From contig CAMNQX010000006.1 of NCBI GenBank assembly GCA_946550725.1, positions 1-64,000 of the forward strand: DNA of 64,000 nt, read 5' to 3'. The notes beneath the pieces are model-generated. The model saw only the letters and a list, made by a program, of their open reading frames with translations, was not told the DNA's origin and did no database searches. Origin of the DNA: an uncultured Clostridia bacterium. GTDB lineage: Bacteria > Bacillota > Clostridia > Oscillospirales > Oscillospiraceae. Each line of letters opens with the position of its first letter. Position 1 is the stretch's first letter. Positions 8,237 through 20,531 of the stretch are shown piece by piece. The translations under genes and the position numbers were made by a program.

Positions 8237-9270
8237 TCGAGCTTTTGAAGGAGCTTTGCGTGCTGGACGGCGTTTCCGGCGACGAGGACGCGGTGCGGGA
8301 CTTTATCGCGGCGCGGGCCACGCCCTACGCGGACGAAATGTACACCGACGCCATCGGCAACCTCATCGTGTTCAAGAAGGGCGCGGTGTCCGCCCCCAAC
8401 GCCCTGATGATTGCCGCCCACACCGACGAGGTGGGGGTGATGGTCACCCACATCACCGATGCAGGCTATTTGAAGTTTGACTTCGTGGGCGGCGTGGACC
8501 GCCGGGTGGTCATCGGCAAGCCAGTCACGGTGGGGGAGAACAAGGTCCCCGGGGTCATCGGTCTGAAGGCCATCCACATGACCACCAAGGCCGAGCGGGA
8601 GAAATCCCCCAAGGTGGACGAGCTGTATATCGACATCGGCGCGAAGGACAAGGAGAGCGCAGAAAAACTGGTCAATGTGGGCGACTACGGCGCGTTTGTC
8701 TCCGACGCGGTGGAGTTTGGCGCGGGCATGCTCAAGGCCAAGGCCATCGACGACCGCCTGGGCTGCGCGGTGATGCTCAAGCTGTTGGAGGAGGACCTCC
8801 CCATGGACGTGACCTTTGCCTTCACTGCCCAGGAGGAGGTGGGCACCCGGGGGGCCTTCGGCGCGGCCTTCTCCGCCCATCCAGAGGTGGCGCTGGTCTT
8901 GGAGACCACCACGGCGGCGGATATCCCGCCGGTGGACAAGGCCAAGCGGGTGTGCTTCGCGGGCAAAGGCCCGGTGATCCTGCAGATCGACAGCTCCACC
9001 ATCTATGACCGGGCGCTCTTTGAGGAGCTGCGGGGGCTGGCGGAGGAGAACGGCATTCCCTGGCAGACCAAGGAGCTGATCGCCGGGGGCAACGACGCCA
9101 AAGCTATCCAGCGCACCCGGGAGGGCGTGCGGGTGTGCGCGGTGTCCGCCGCGGCGCGGTATCTCCACGCCCCCAGCACCGTGGTGAGCGTTGACGACTG
9201 CGAAAATATCCTGCGGCTGGCCCGACACTTTATCCACAGCCGCGCAAAGGCTGTTGAAGGAGGTAATTGA
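8233..9270 (+). CDS. M42-family metallopeptidase, second of three
   Basis: 345 residues; ATG 8233 overlaps the previous stop by four bases and follows GGAGGGG. Metal-site motifs: AAHTDEVGVMV, AIDDRLGC, TAQEEVGTRGAFGA, the segment LETTTAAD, and YLHAPSTV near the C-terminus. Spacing of the motifs is that of canonical M42 aminopeptidases. The peptide specificity of each member of the triplet cannot be read from sequence. Coupled translation with its neighbours suggests the three are made together, either as separate homo-oligomers or possibly as mixed shells. Confidence 0.93.
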   Translation: MIELLKELCVLDGVSGDEDAVRDFIAARATPYADEMYTDAIGNLIVFKKGAVSAPNALMIAAHTDEVGVMVTHITDAGYLKFDFVGGVDRRVVIGKPVTVGENKVPGVIGLKAIHMTTKAEREKSPKVDELYIDIGAKDKESAEKLVNVGDYGAFVSDAVEFGAGMLKAKAIDDRLGCAVMLKLLEEDLPMDVTFAFTAQEEVGTRGAFGAAFSAHPEVALVLETTTAADIPPVDKAKRVCFAGKGPVILQIDSSTIYDRALFEELRGLAEENGIPWQTKELIAGGNDAKAIQRTREGVRVCAVSAAARYLHAPSTVVSVDDCENILRLARHFIHSRAKAVEGGN

Positions 9271-9271
9271 G

Positions 9272-10288
9272 ATGGAAGTGGTGAAAACACTGGAGGCGCT
9301 GTGCGCCGCCTTTGGCCCCTCGGGCCAGGAGAAGGAGATCGCCCAGGTCATTGAGGACCTGGCCAGACCCTACGCCGACGAGATCATCCGAGACGTGATG
9401 GGCAACCTGACTGTTCACAAGAAGGGCAGCGGCCCCAAGGTCATGTTCGCCGCTCATATGGATTCCCTGGGCCTCATGGCCACCCACATCACCGACGAGG
9501 GCTTCCTCCGGGTGGGGAAGATCGGCGGCGTCTCCCCCAGAGACGTACTGGGCACCCCTGTCCGCTTCCAGAGCGGCGTTCTGGGCACGGTCTATGAGGA
9601 CGACGGCCTGGGCGACGCCAAGCGGGAGATGGGCCATCTTTTTGTGGATATCGGGGCGAAAAGTGCCGCCGAGGCCAAGGAGTGGGTGCAGGTGGGCGAC
9701 GTGGCGGTGTACGCCACTCCCACCTATGCAAGCGGCCACGCCCTCATCAGTCCCTATCTGGACAACCGGGTGTGCTGTCTTGCCCTGCTGCGGGCCATGG
9801 AGCTTGTCAAGGAATCGGACAACGACCTCTACTTCGTCTTCACCACCCAGGAGGAGGTGGGCCTGCGGGGGGCGCAGACCGCGGCCTACGCCATCGACCC
9901 GGACTACGCCGTGGTGACCGACGTGACTGTCGCCGACGATCTGCCGGGAAGCAAGCACACCTGCTCGTCTAAGTGTGGCGGCGGCGCGGCCATCAAGGTG
10001 ATGGACAGCTCGGTGATCTGCCACCCCAAAATGGTGGCGATGCTTAAGGATCTGGCGAAAAAGGAAAATATTCCGCACCAAATGGACGTGATCTCCCACG
10101 GCGGCACCGACGGCGGCTCCATTCACAAGAGCCGCGCAGGGGTATTTACCGGGGGCGTTTCCGTGCCCTGCCGCAACATCCACTGCCCCCAGGAGGTGGC
10201 CTACGCTGAGGACGTGGAGGCCACGGCGAAGCTGCTGGCGGCGTTTGCGCAGAAAAAGCTGCCCCGGGCAGAGGAATTGAGAGGATAA
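9272..10288 (+). CDS. M42-family metallopeptidase, third of three
   Basis: 338 residues. The ATG at 9272 sits one base after the preceding stop and is preceded by AAGGAGGT inside the upstream gene; a longer in-frame opening at 9191 is rejected because it lacks a binding site and removes the family N-terminus. Motifs: AAHMDSLGLMA, YLDNRVCC, TTQEEVGLRGAQTAAY, TDVTVADDLPG, SHGGTDGG and NIHCPQEV. The DVTxAxDxPG and GGTDGG signatures make this the most canonical copy of the three. Confidence 0.94.
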   Translation: MEVVKTLEALCAAFGPSGQEKEIAQVIEDLARPYADEIIRDVMGNLTVHKKGSGPKVMFAAHMDSLGLMATHITDEGFLRVGKIGGVSPRDVLGTPVRFQSGVLGTVYEDDGLGDAKREMGHLFVDIGAKSAAEAKEWVQVGDVAVYATPTYASGHALISPYLDNRVCCLALLRAMELVKESDNDLYFVFTTQEEVGLRGAQTAAYAIDPDYAVVTDVTVADDLPGSKHTCSSKCGGGAAIKVMDSSVICHPKMVAMLKDLAKKENIPHQMDVISHGGTDGGSIHKSRAGVFTGGVSVPCRNIHCPQEVAYAEDVEATAKLLAAFAQKKLPRAEELRG

Positions 10289-10292
10289 GGAT

Positions 10293-11555
10293 ATGGTCTC
10301 TATTTCAGAGAAGCTCCTGGCCCTGGGCCGGGAGGCGGAGGACGATCTGTCAGAGCAGTTCCGCCGGGTGGACGCCATCGCCATGAAGAATACCCAAAAG
10401 GTCCTTGCCGCCTTCCAGAAGCACCGGGTGGCGGAGGGGGACTTTGTGGGCACCACGGGCTACGGATATGACGACGTGGGGCGGGACAAGCTGGAGCGCA
10501 TCTACGCCGACATTTTTGGCACGGAGGACGCATTGGTGCGGCTGCAGTTTGTCAACGGCACCCACGCCATCACCTCGGCGCTGTTTGGCTGCCTTCGGCC
10601 GGGGGACACCCTGGTCTCCGGGATCGGCGCGCCCTACGATACCATGCTGGGCGTCATCGGTGTGGTGGACAAGGGGCCAGGGTCTTTGAAGGAGTATGGC
10701 GTAAACTACTGTGAAGTGCCTCTCCTTGACAATAAGCCGGACCCCAAGGGCATCGCGGAGGCAGTTAAACAGGACGGTGTAAAGGCTATCCTCTTGCAGC
10801 GATCCCGAGGCTACGCCACCCGTGCCTCCCTTTCGGTGGAGACCATTGGGGAGCTGTGCGCGGTCATTCGGGCGGCGAACCCCAAGGTCAATATCCTGGT
10901 GGACAACTGCTACGGGGAGTTTGTGGAGGAGCTGGAACCCACCCAGGTGGGCGCTGACCTGGTGGTGGGGTCATTGATCAAAAACCCCGGCGGCGGGCTG
11001 GCCCCCACGGGGGGCTATCTGGCCGGGCGGCACGACCTCATCGAGGGTGCGGCGGCCCGCCTCACCGCGCCGGGCATCGGCAAGGAGTGCGGCTGTACCC
11101 TGGGCCACGACCGGAGCCTCTACCAGGGGCTGTTCCTCGCCCCTCACGTCACCGCCCAAGCGGTAAAAACGGCGCTGTTCGCGGCGCGGCTCATGGAAAA
11201 ACTGGGCTTTGAGGTGGACCCGAAAAGCACCGATATCCGCCATGATATCATCCAAATGCTCCATTTGCGGAACCCTGAGGCGGTGAAACGCTTCTGCCGG
11301 GGTATCCAGAGCGGCTCGCCGGTGGACTCCTACGTCACCCCGGAGCCTTGGGATATGCCCGGCTATGACAGCCAGGTCATCATGGCCGCCGGGGCGTTCA
11401 ACCAAGGCTCGTCCATCGAGCTGTCCTGCGACGCGCCCATGCGGGAGCCGTACACCGTCTACTTACAGGGCGGCCTGACCTACGAGTCGGGCAAGCTGGG
11501 CATTTTGCTGGCCGCCCAGGCGCTGGAGGAAGGCAAAACGGGGACGGAGGGATAG
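10293..11555 (+). CDS. PLP-dependent methionine gamma-lyase family protein (YnbB-like)
   Basis: 420 residues, fold-type I PLP enzyme of the group often labelled aluminum-resistance protein or methionine gamma-lyase family. The Schiff-base Lys is in GSLIKNPGGGLAPTGGY, the cofactor Asp/Asn region in ILVDNCYGEF, and the N-terminus carries TGYGYDDVGRD and FVNGTHAI. The true substrate of the family is not established; sulfur amino acid cleavage is assumed from similarity. It begins four bases after the last M42 gene, so peptide-derived amino acids may be the supply of substrate (inference). Confidence 0.83.
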   Translation: MVSISEKLLALGREAEDDLSEQFRRVDAIAMKNTQKVLAAFQKHRVAEGDFVGTTGYGYDDVGRDKLERIYADIFGTEDALVRLQFVNGTHAITSALFGCLRPGDTLVSGIGAPYDTMLGVIGVVDKGPGSLKEYGVNYCEVPLLDNKPDPKGIAEAVKQDGVKAILLQRSRGYATRASLSVETIGELCAVIRAANPKVNILVDNCYGEFVEELEPTQVGADLVVGSLIKNPGGGLAPTGGYLAGRHDLIEGAAARLTAPGIGKECGCTLGHDRSLYQGLFLAPHVTAQAVKTALFAARLMEKLGFEVDPKSTDIRHDIIQMLHLRNPEAVKRFCRGIQSGSPVDSYVTPEPWDMPGYDSQVIMAAGAFNQGSSIELSCDAPMREPYTVYLQGGLTYESGKLGILLAAQALEEGKTGTEG

Positions 11556-11561
11556 TCCGGC

Positions 11562-14951
<3,390 letters not shown>

Positions 14952-14992
14952 GAGAACAGGTAGAATGTATTGTGAAAATCCACAAAAAAGTC

Positions 14993-15029
14993 TTGCATTC
15001 CGGGGCGGAGAATGGTAGTATCATATAAT
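14993..15029 (+). promoter_or_regulatory. Candidate ppk1 promoter region
   Basis: TTGCAT (14993-14998) is 17 bases from TAGTAT (15016-15021); a perfect TATAAT lies at 15024-15029 but lacks a -35 box at 17 bases. Which -10 is used is unclear. Confidence 0.4.
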
Positions 15030-15074
15030 AATGAGAAGTTTCAACCACTGCTGACGGAGGAGACGTGATCAAAG

Positions 15075-17285
15075 ATGATAGAACAGGAAAGCGCCGCCGT
15101 GCCGCTGGAGGCCACGTGCTTCGTCAACCGGGAGCTATCCTGGCTCAAGTTCAACCGCCGGGTGCTGGAGGAGGCGGAGGACCTTGCCAATCCCCTGTGC
15201 GAGCGGCTGAACTTTGCCGCCATCTTCCAAAGCAACCTGGATGAGTTCTATATGGTGCGGGTGGGGGCGCTGATGGACACGGTCCATATGGGCGTCACCG
15301 ACGACAAGACAGGAATGACCAGCGAAGAGCAGGTCAACGAGGTGCTGAAGGAGACCCGAACCCTGCTGACCCAGCGGGACGACATTTGCAAGGGCCTGCT
15401 CAAGGAGCTGGCGGGGCAGGGGGTGGAGCTGTGCCGGTTCCACGAGCTGTCCGACAAGCTCCAGTCCATGCTGGAGAAATATTTCACCTCCAATGTCATG
15501 CCCCTGTTGTCCCCCCAGATCATCGGTCGCAAGCAGCCCTTCCCCTTCCTGCGGAACAAGGAGATCTATGCGGTGGCCCGGCTTAGGACCAAGAGCGGCG
15601 GCGGAGAGCGTATGGGCATCGTACCCTGCGGCGGGGGCGTGCTGCGCCGCCTGGTGCCCGTTCCCGGCGAGGGACAGCGGTTCGTTCCGGTGGAGGAGCT
15701 TGTGGCGGGGTTCCTCCCGAAAATTTTTGCCCACTATAAGGTAGAAGGGGCGGTGCTGATCCGCCTGCTGCGAAGCGCGGATATCCACCTGGAGGACGCC
15801 TCCGACCAGATGGACGACCTGGCCTCCGACGGCTACCGCAAGAGCATGGAGAAGATGATCCGCCGCCGCAAGCGGCTGCGCCCGGTGAAGCTGGACTACC
15901 AGGGCAAACTCACCGACACCGTGCGGGACAGCCTGTGCGCCTGCCTGGGCCTGTCCAAGAAGCACATGTTTGCCAGCGAGATCCCCCTGGACCTGTCCTT
16001 CTTCGGCGCGGTGCGGGATATCCTTCGGGACAAGCCTGAGTTGTTCTATCCCCGCCGGGTGCCCCAGAACTCACCCAACGTGGACCCTGCCCAGCCCATG
16101 ACCGACCAGATCCGGCGGCGGGACATCATGCTCAGCTACCCCTATGAGAGTGTGCGGCCCATGCTGCGGCTTTTGCAGGAGGCGGGGCAGGACCCCGAGG
16201 TGGTGTCCATCAAAATGACTCTCTACCGGGTGGCCCACAACAGCAAGGTGGTGGAGGCCCTGGTGGACGCGGCGGAGAACGGTAAGGAAGTCGTGGCGCT
16301 GGTGGAGCTGCGGGCCAGGTTCGACGAGGAAAACAACATCGGCTGGTCCCGGGTGCTGGAGCGGGCCGGCTGCCGGGTCATCTATGGCCTGGACGGGCTG
16401 AAGGTCCACTCCAAGCTGCTGCTCATCACCCGCAAGAACGGCGAGCAGGTGGAGTACATCACCCAGATCGGCACGGGCAACTACAATGAGGACACCGTGC
16501 GCCTTTATACTGACTACGCTCTCATGACCGCCGACCAGACCGTGGGGGCGGACGCGGCCCATGTGTTCAACGCCCTGTCCATGGGGGAGGTGCTGGAGGA
16601 GAGCCGGGAGCTGATGGTGGCTCCCGCCTGCCTGCGGCCCAAGATCATGGCCCTCATCGACCGGGAGATCCAGGCGGCGAAGGCCGGGGAGACGGCATAT
16701 CTGGGCTTTAAGCTCAACGGCCTCACCGACAAGGTGCTGATGGAAAAATTCATCGAAGCCTCCCAGGCGGGGGTGGAGATCGACCTGGTGGTGCGGGGCG
16801 TCTGCTGCCTCATCGGCGGCGTCCCCGGCCTGACCGACCACATTCGGGTGGTGAGCATCGTAGGCCGCTACCTGGAGCACGCCCGTATTTACATCTTCGG
16901 GGTGGGAGACCGGCGGCAGGTGTATATCTCCTCCGCCGACTTCATGACCCGCAACACCACCCGCCGGGTGGAGGTGGCGGCCCCGGTTCGGGACGCCGCG
17001 CTGCGGACCCATCTGGAGGAGATGTTCCGTCTGGAGCTGGCGGACACCGCCAAGGGCCGCCTGCAGCAGCCCGACGGGAGCTATATCCGCAGGGAGGGGG
17101 AGCCGTTCAACTCCCAGGAGTACTTCTGCGACCAGGCTTACGGCGGCGCCTGGGCGGTGGACGGCGCGGAAACGGCGCAGGCCCCCGCCCAAAAGGAGGA
17201 ACCGCCCATCACCCGGCCGGACGACAAGCCCTCCGCTCGCAAGGGGGGCTTTTGGGGCCGTCTGTTCGGGCGGGAGCAGGGGTGA
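15075..17285 (+). CDS. ppk1: Polyphosphate kinase 1
   Basis: 736 residues. PPK1 reversibly polymerises the gamma phosphate of ATP into polyphosphate at the inner membrane. N-terminal domain: FVNRELSWLKFNRRVLEEA and NLDEFYMVRVG. The two phospholipase-D-like C-terminal domains carry KMTLYRVAHNSKVVEAL, LRARFDEENNIGWSRVLE, the autophosphorylated His in GLKVHSKLLLI, and QIGTGNYNEDT. A Lys/Arg/Pro-rich tail of about 50 residues follows the conserved part. No ppx exopolyphosphatase is adjacent; the gene stands alone with its own promoter. Confidence 0.96.
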   Translation: MIEQESAAVPLEATCFVNRELSWLKFNRRVLEEAEDLANPLCERLNFAAIFQSNLDEFYMVRVGALMDTVHMGVTDDKTGMTSEEQVNEVLKETRTLLTQRDDICKGLLKELAGQGVELCRFHELSDKLQSMLEKYFTSNVMPLLSPQIIGRKQPFPFLRNKEIYAVARLRTKSGGGERMGIVPCGGGVLRRLVPVPGEGQRFVPVEELVAGFLPKIFAHYKVEGAVLIRLLRSADIHLEDASDQMDDLASDGYRKSMEKMIRRRKRLRPVKLDYQGKLTDTVRDSLCACLGLSKKHMFASEIPLDLSFFGAVRDILRDKPELFYPRRVPQNSPNVDPAQPMTDQIRRRDIMLSYPYESVRPMLRLLQEAGQDPEVVSIKMTLYRVAHNSKVVEALVDAAENGKEVVALVELRARFDEENNIGWSRVLERAGCRVIYGLDGLKVHSKLLLITRKNGEQVEYITQIGTGNYNEDTVRLYTDYALMTADQTVGADAAHVFNALSMGEVLEESRELMVAPACLRPKIMALIDREIQAAKAGETAYLGFKLNGLTDKVLMEKFIEASQAGVEIDLVVRGVCCLIGGVPGLTDHIRVVSIVGRYLEHARIYIFGVGDRRQVYISSADFMTRNTTRRVEVAAPVRDAALRTHLEEMFRLELADTAKGRLQQPDGSYIRREGEPFNSQEYFCDQAYGGAWAVDGAETAQAPAQKEEPPITRPDDKPSARKGGFWGRLFGREQG

Positions 17286-17339
17286 TCTGTGTTCCATAGC
17301 CGGGAAGGCTAAAAATATATTGTGAAGGGGAGCAAAGGC

Positions 17340-18425
17340 ATGAAACGGATCGGATTATTGACCAGCGGCGGAGACTGTCAGGCGCTGAACGCCACCATGC
17401 GCGGTGTGGCCAAGGGTCTCTACAACATCTACGGCAATCAGGTGGAGATCATCGGCTTCATCGACGGCTACAAGGGCCTGATGTATGAGGACTACCGGAA
17501 GCTGTCCCCCATGGACTTCACCGGCCTGCTCACCCGGGGCGGCACCTTCCTGGGCTCCAGCCGCCAGCCCTTCAAGCTGATGCGGGTGCCCGATGAAAAT
17601 GGCTTGGATAAGGTGGAGGCCATGAAGTACACCTACCGCCGCCTGCGGCTGGACTGCCTGGTGGTCTTGGGCGGCAACGGCAGCCAAAAGACCGCCAACC
17701 TGCTCAGCGAAGAGGGCTTGAACGTGATCGGCCTGCCCAAGACCATTGACAACGACCTGTGGGGCACTGACACCACCTTCGGCTTCCAGTCCGCCATCAG
17801 CATCGCCACCGACGTGATCGACTGCATCCACACCACCGCCGCCTCCCACAACCGGGTGTTTATGGTGGAGGTCATGGGCCACAAGGTGGGCTGGCTGACG
17901 CTGAACGCCGGTATGGCCGGCGGCGCGGACATTATCCTGATCCCGGAGATCCCCTACAACATCGACTCGGTGGTGGCCAAGATCAACCAGCGGGCCAACG
18001 AGGGCCACGGCTTTACCATTTTGGCGGTGGCAGAGGGCGCCATGTCCCAAAAGGAGGCCGCCATGCCCAAGAAGGAGTACAAGGCCCACATGGCGGAGCT
18101 GCTGGAGAAGTACCCCTCCGTTTCCTATGCCCTGGCGGACAAGATCCTGAAGAAGACCGGCAAAGAGGTGCGGGTCACCGTCCCTGGCCATATGCAGCGC
18201 GGCGGTACGCCCTGCGCCTACGACCGGGTGCTGTCCTCCAGGCTGGGCGCTTCTGCGGCGATGATGATCTCCCGGGAGGAGTACGGCAACATGGTGGCCA
18301 TTCAGGACCACGTCATCACCTCCGTTCCCCTGAAGGAAGTGGCGGGGAAGCTCAAGACAATCGATCCCAATTCCGATATCATCGCCGAAGCCCGGCTGCT
18401 GGGCATTAGCTTCGGCGACGACTGA
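17340..18425 (+). CDS. 6-phosphofructokinase, group III-like
   Basis: 361 residues from ATG 17340, nine bases after AAGGGG; the GTG at 17322 is rejected as it precedes that binding site. The protein opens MKRIGLLTSGGDCQALNA. Catalytic TIDND is present as PKTIDNDLWGTD; the Lys there is typical of group III (mixed ATP/PPi) enzymes. The nucleotide loop is GGNGSQ, with Asn where most enzymes have Asp but with the Gly associated with ATP use. HMQRGGTPCAYDR is the fructose-6-phosphate site. ATP dependence is thus more likely than PPi, but not certain. Confidence 0.88.
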   Translation: MKRIGLLTSGGDCQALNATMRGVAKGLYNIYGNQVEIIGFIDGYKGLMYEDYRKLSPMDFTGLLTRGGTFLGSSRQPFKLMRVPDENGLDKVEAMKYTYRRLRLDCLVVLGGNGSQKTANLLSEEGLNVIGLPKTIDNDLWGTDTTFGFQSAISIATDVIDCIHTTAASHNRVFMVEVMGHKVGWLTLNAGMAGGADIILIPEIPYNIDSVVAKINQRANEGHGFTILAVAEGAMSQKEAAMPKKEYKAHMAELLEKYPSVSYALADKILKKTGKEVRVTVPGHMQRGGTPCAYDRVLSSRLGASAAMMISREEYGNMVAIQDHVITSVPLKEVAGKLKTIDPNSDIIAEARLLGISFGDD

Positions 18426-18470
18426 GCTGTTAAAGCTGAAAAGGGAGTAACCTTTACATAAAAACGCAAG

Positions 18471-18499
18471 AGGGCCGCGGGAATTTTCCCGCGGCCCTT
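18471..18499. terminator. Bidirectional terminator between phosphofructokinase and cotJC
   Basis: A 13-bp stem (AGGGCCGCGGGAA with TTCCCGCGGCCCT) lies between the convergent genes. T/A-rich flanks occur on both sides, though the T-runs are short. Confidence 0.7.
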
Positions 18500-18515
18500 A
18501 TATTGTAAAGCTAGA

Positions 18516-19112
18516 TCACTTGTCAAAAGCTGGGTTGGTGAAATAGATATTTTTCTGGTTCATCTTCTCTTTGGCCAGGGCGATGGCCTCGCCAAAGCGC
18601 TGGAAGTGGACGATCTCCCTCTCCCGCAGGAAACGGATGACGTCGTTGACGTCGGGGTCGTCGGAGAGACGCAGGATGTTGTCGTAGGTCAGCCGGGCCT
18701 TCTGCTCGGCCGCCAGGTCCTCGGTGAGGTCCGCGATCACGTCGCCGGTGGACTGCAGGGTGGCGGCGCTGTTGGGGAAGCCGGAGGCGAACTGGGGGTA
18801 GACTCCGGCAGTGTGGTCCACGAAATAGGCGGCGAAGGGCGTGCCCGCGATATCTTCGGGCTTGATGTTGCGGGTCAGCTGATGCACCAGCGTGCCCACC
18901 ATCTCCAGGTGGCCCAGCTCCTCCGTGCCGATGTCGGTCAAGAGGGCCTTCAGCTCGGGGTAGGGCATGGCGAAGCGCTGGGACAGGTAGCGCAGGGACG
19001 CGCCCAGCTCTCCGTCGGGACCGCCGTACTGGGAGATGATGACCGAGGCCAGCTGAGGGTTGGGGGTCTTGATCCGGACGGGGTATTGAAGCTTCTTCTC
19101 ATACTGGAACAT
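18516..19112 (-). CDS. cotJC: Spore coat protein CotJC, manganese-catalase-like
   Basis: 198 residues. The ferritin-like di-manganese catalase fold is visible in the helical blocks carrying YGGPDGELGASLRYLSQRF, DIGTEELGHLEMVGTL, LTEDLAAEQKARLTYDNIL and REREIVHFQRFGEAL-like sequence (GEAIALA), which provide the Glu and His metal ligands. CotJC is incorporated into the spore coat with CotJA in Bacillus. The start overlaps the preceding stop by one base (TAATG), so translation is coupled with the CotJA-CotJB fusion. Confidence 0.93.
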   Translation of the reverse strand: MFQYEKKLQYPVRIKTPNPQLASVIISQYGGPDGELGASLRYLSQRFAMPYPELKALLTDIGTEELGHLEMVGTLVHQLTRNIKPEDIAGTPFAAYFVDHTAGVYPQFASGFPNSAATLQSTGDVIADLTEDLAAEQKARLTYDNILRLSDDPDVNDVIRFLREREIVHFQRFGEAIALAKEKMNQKNIYFTNPAFDK

Positions 19113-19618
19113 TACGCTTTCCCTCCTTCCTGGTAATTCCAGGGCCAGGGGTCCTTGATCCAGGCCCAGGTCTTGTGCTGGGCGGTGGCGTTTTGGGTGA
19201 CCGGGCCGTACTGGGCCTCATACCGCTCCCGGCCGGCCTTTTCCAGGGCGGCGTACTGGCGGAATAGCTCCATGGCCTCGGCGTCGTCCTGATGGGTGTC
19301 CAGGTAGAGGCCCAGCTCGGTGAGCACGAACTCCAGCGCCTGCAGCTCGGCCAGGGGGGTGGCGGGCACTTGGGCGGCGTTGGCTTTGCGGAAGAAGGGC
19401 AGGTTGAGGCCGGGGAACAGGGTGCCGTTGTCCAGCGCTTCGGCCACCTCGTATCTGGGCGAGCCTTTCTGCTGGAAGGGCACATAGGGAACGGACAGCG
19501 GCGCGCAAGAGGGCATCGTGCCGTTCATGGTATTGCAGACCGCGGGGGTGACGGGGGTGCTGGGCACCTCCGGCTTCACGTCCTCGGTGGGCTTGTCAGG
19601 CTTGGGAAACACATTCAT
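19112..19618 (-). CDS. Fused spore coat protein CotJA-CotJB
   Basis: 168 residues. Residues about 38-80 match CotJA (VPYVPFQQ, SPRYEVAEALDNGTLFPGLNLPF). Residues about 90-165 match CotJB (ELQALEFVLTELGLYLDTHQ, ALEKAGRERYEAQYGPVT, WIKDPWPWNY). In Bacillus these are separate proteins of about 80 and 90 residues; here the frame is continuous and there is no start codon at the junction (ATPLAELQ). The N-terminal 35 residues are Pro/Thr/Val-rich. AAAGGAGG precedes the ATG by five bases. Expression would be expected in the mother cell, but no sigma-E promoter could be fixed. Confidence 0.88.
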   Translation of the reverse strand: MNVFPKPDKPTEDVKPEVPSTPVTPAVCNTMNGTMPSCAPLSVPYVPFQQKGSPRYEVAEALDNGTLFPGLNLPFFRKANAAQVPATPLAELQALEFVLTELGLYLDTHQDDAEAMELFRQYAALEKAGRERYEAQYGPVTQNATAQHKTWAWIKDPWPWNYQEGGKA

Positions 19619-19691
19619 TCCTCCTTTGTTGGCGGGGCGCGATATGCCCCGTGACCCATCCTATGAGAGGGACAGGGCGTGGGCTACACCC

Positions 19692-19719
19692 TTGCAAAAC
19701 AGGGAAAGTGTGGTACAAT
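19692..19719 (+). promoter_or_regulatory. Promoter of cwlD-radA
   Basis: TTGCAA (19692-19697), 16-base spacer, TACAAT (19714-19719), about 50 bases before the GTG start at 19770. Confidence 0.55.
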
Positions 19720-19769
19720 GAGAATACTTGGCCCCTTCGTTCATAAGATGGACAAAAGGGGGCGAGGAC

Positions 19770-20531
19770 GTGAGAGATGATCGTTTTTGGATCGGGCTGT
19801 CTCTGCTGGCTCTGGGCCTGCTGGGCATTTTGGGGTACTTTGTATTGACCCGGAGCGCGCCCACAGCGGCGCTGACGGCCGGACGGCCCGTGGTGGTCAT
19901 TGACCCGGGCCACGGCGGGGAGGACGGCGGCGCGGTGGCGCCCGACGGCACGGAGGAGGCTGACATCAACCTGGCAGTGGCCCAGCGGCTGGACCTTCTC
20001 CTCCACTTTTTGGGCCGGGACACGCTGCTTCTGCGGGATAGCGACATCTCCCTCCACGACCCCTCCGCATCCACCATCCGGGAGAAGAAGGTCAGCGATA
20101 TCCACAACCGGGTGGACGCGGTGAACGCCCAGACTGATCCCTATCTCATCAGCATCCACCAGAATTTCTTTCCCAGCTCCAAGTACCGGGGGGCGCAGGT
20201 TTTTTACGGCGGAAATCCCCAGAGCCAGCCCTGGGCGGAGCGGACCCGGGGAAACCTGCGAAGCTGTCTGGACCCGGAAAACAAGCGGGAGACCAAGCCC
20301 ATCGACCGCGGCATTTACCTGATGAACCACGTTTCCTGTCCCGCCCTGCTCATCGAGTGCGGGTTCCTGTCCAACCCGGAGGAGCGCTGTCTGCTGAAGG
20401 ACGGAAGCTATCAGACCGCCCTGGCGGTGGTCATCGCGGGGTCCTACATCCAGAGTACGCAAGAGGAAGGAGAGACGGCAAATGTCTCCCAAAGCGAAGA
20501 AAGTGTTTTATTGCACCCAGTGCGGGAATGA
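19770..20531 (+). CDS. N-acetylmuramoyl-L-alanine amidase, CwlD-like
   Basis: 253 residues from GTG 19770, preceded by GGGGGCGAGGA; an upstream TTG is rejected. A membrane anchor (about 7-25) precedes an Amidase_3 domain: VVVIDPGHGGEDGG (H48), a conserved Glu in the EEADINLAVAQRL helix, LISIHQNFF with the second His, and LLIECGFLSNPEE with the catalytic Glu. In Firmicutes such proteins (CwlD) remove stem peptides for the muramic lactam of spore cortex; the size and single membrane anchor agree. The 3' end overlaps radA by 50 bases. Confidence 0.88.
   Translation: MRDDRFWIGLSLLALGLLGILGYFVLTRSAPTAALTAGRPVVVIDPGHGGEDGGAVAPDGTEEADINLAVAQRLDLLLHFLGRDTLLLRDSDISLHDPSASTIREKKVSDIHNRVDAVNAQTDPYLISIHQNFFPSSKYRGAQVFYGGNPQSQPWAERTRGNLRSCLDPENKRETKPIDRGIYLMNHVSCPALLIECGFLSNPEERCLLKDGSYQTALAVVIAGSYIQSTQEEGETANVSQSEESVLLHPVRE

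Noticed and set aside
19770-20531. Frameshift between the cwlD-like gene and radA
   Set aside because: Both proteins are complete, and radA begins with its zinc finger inside the overlap, so the overlap is natural.
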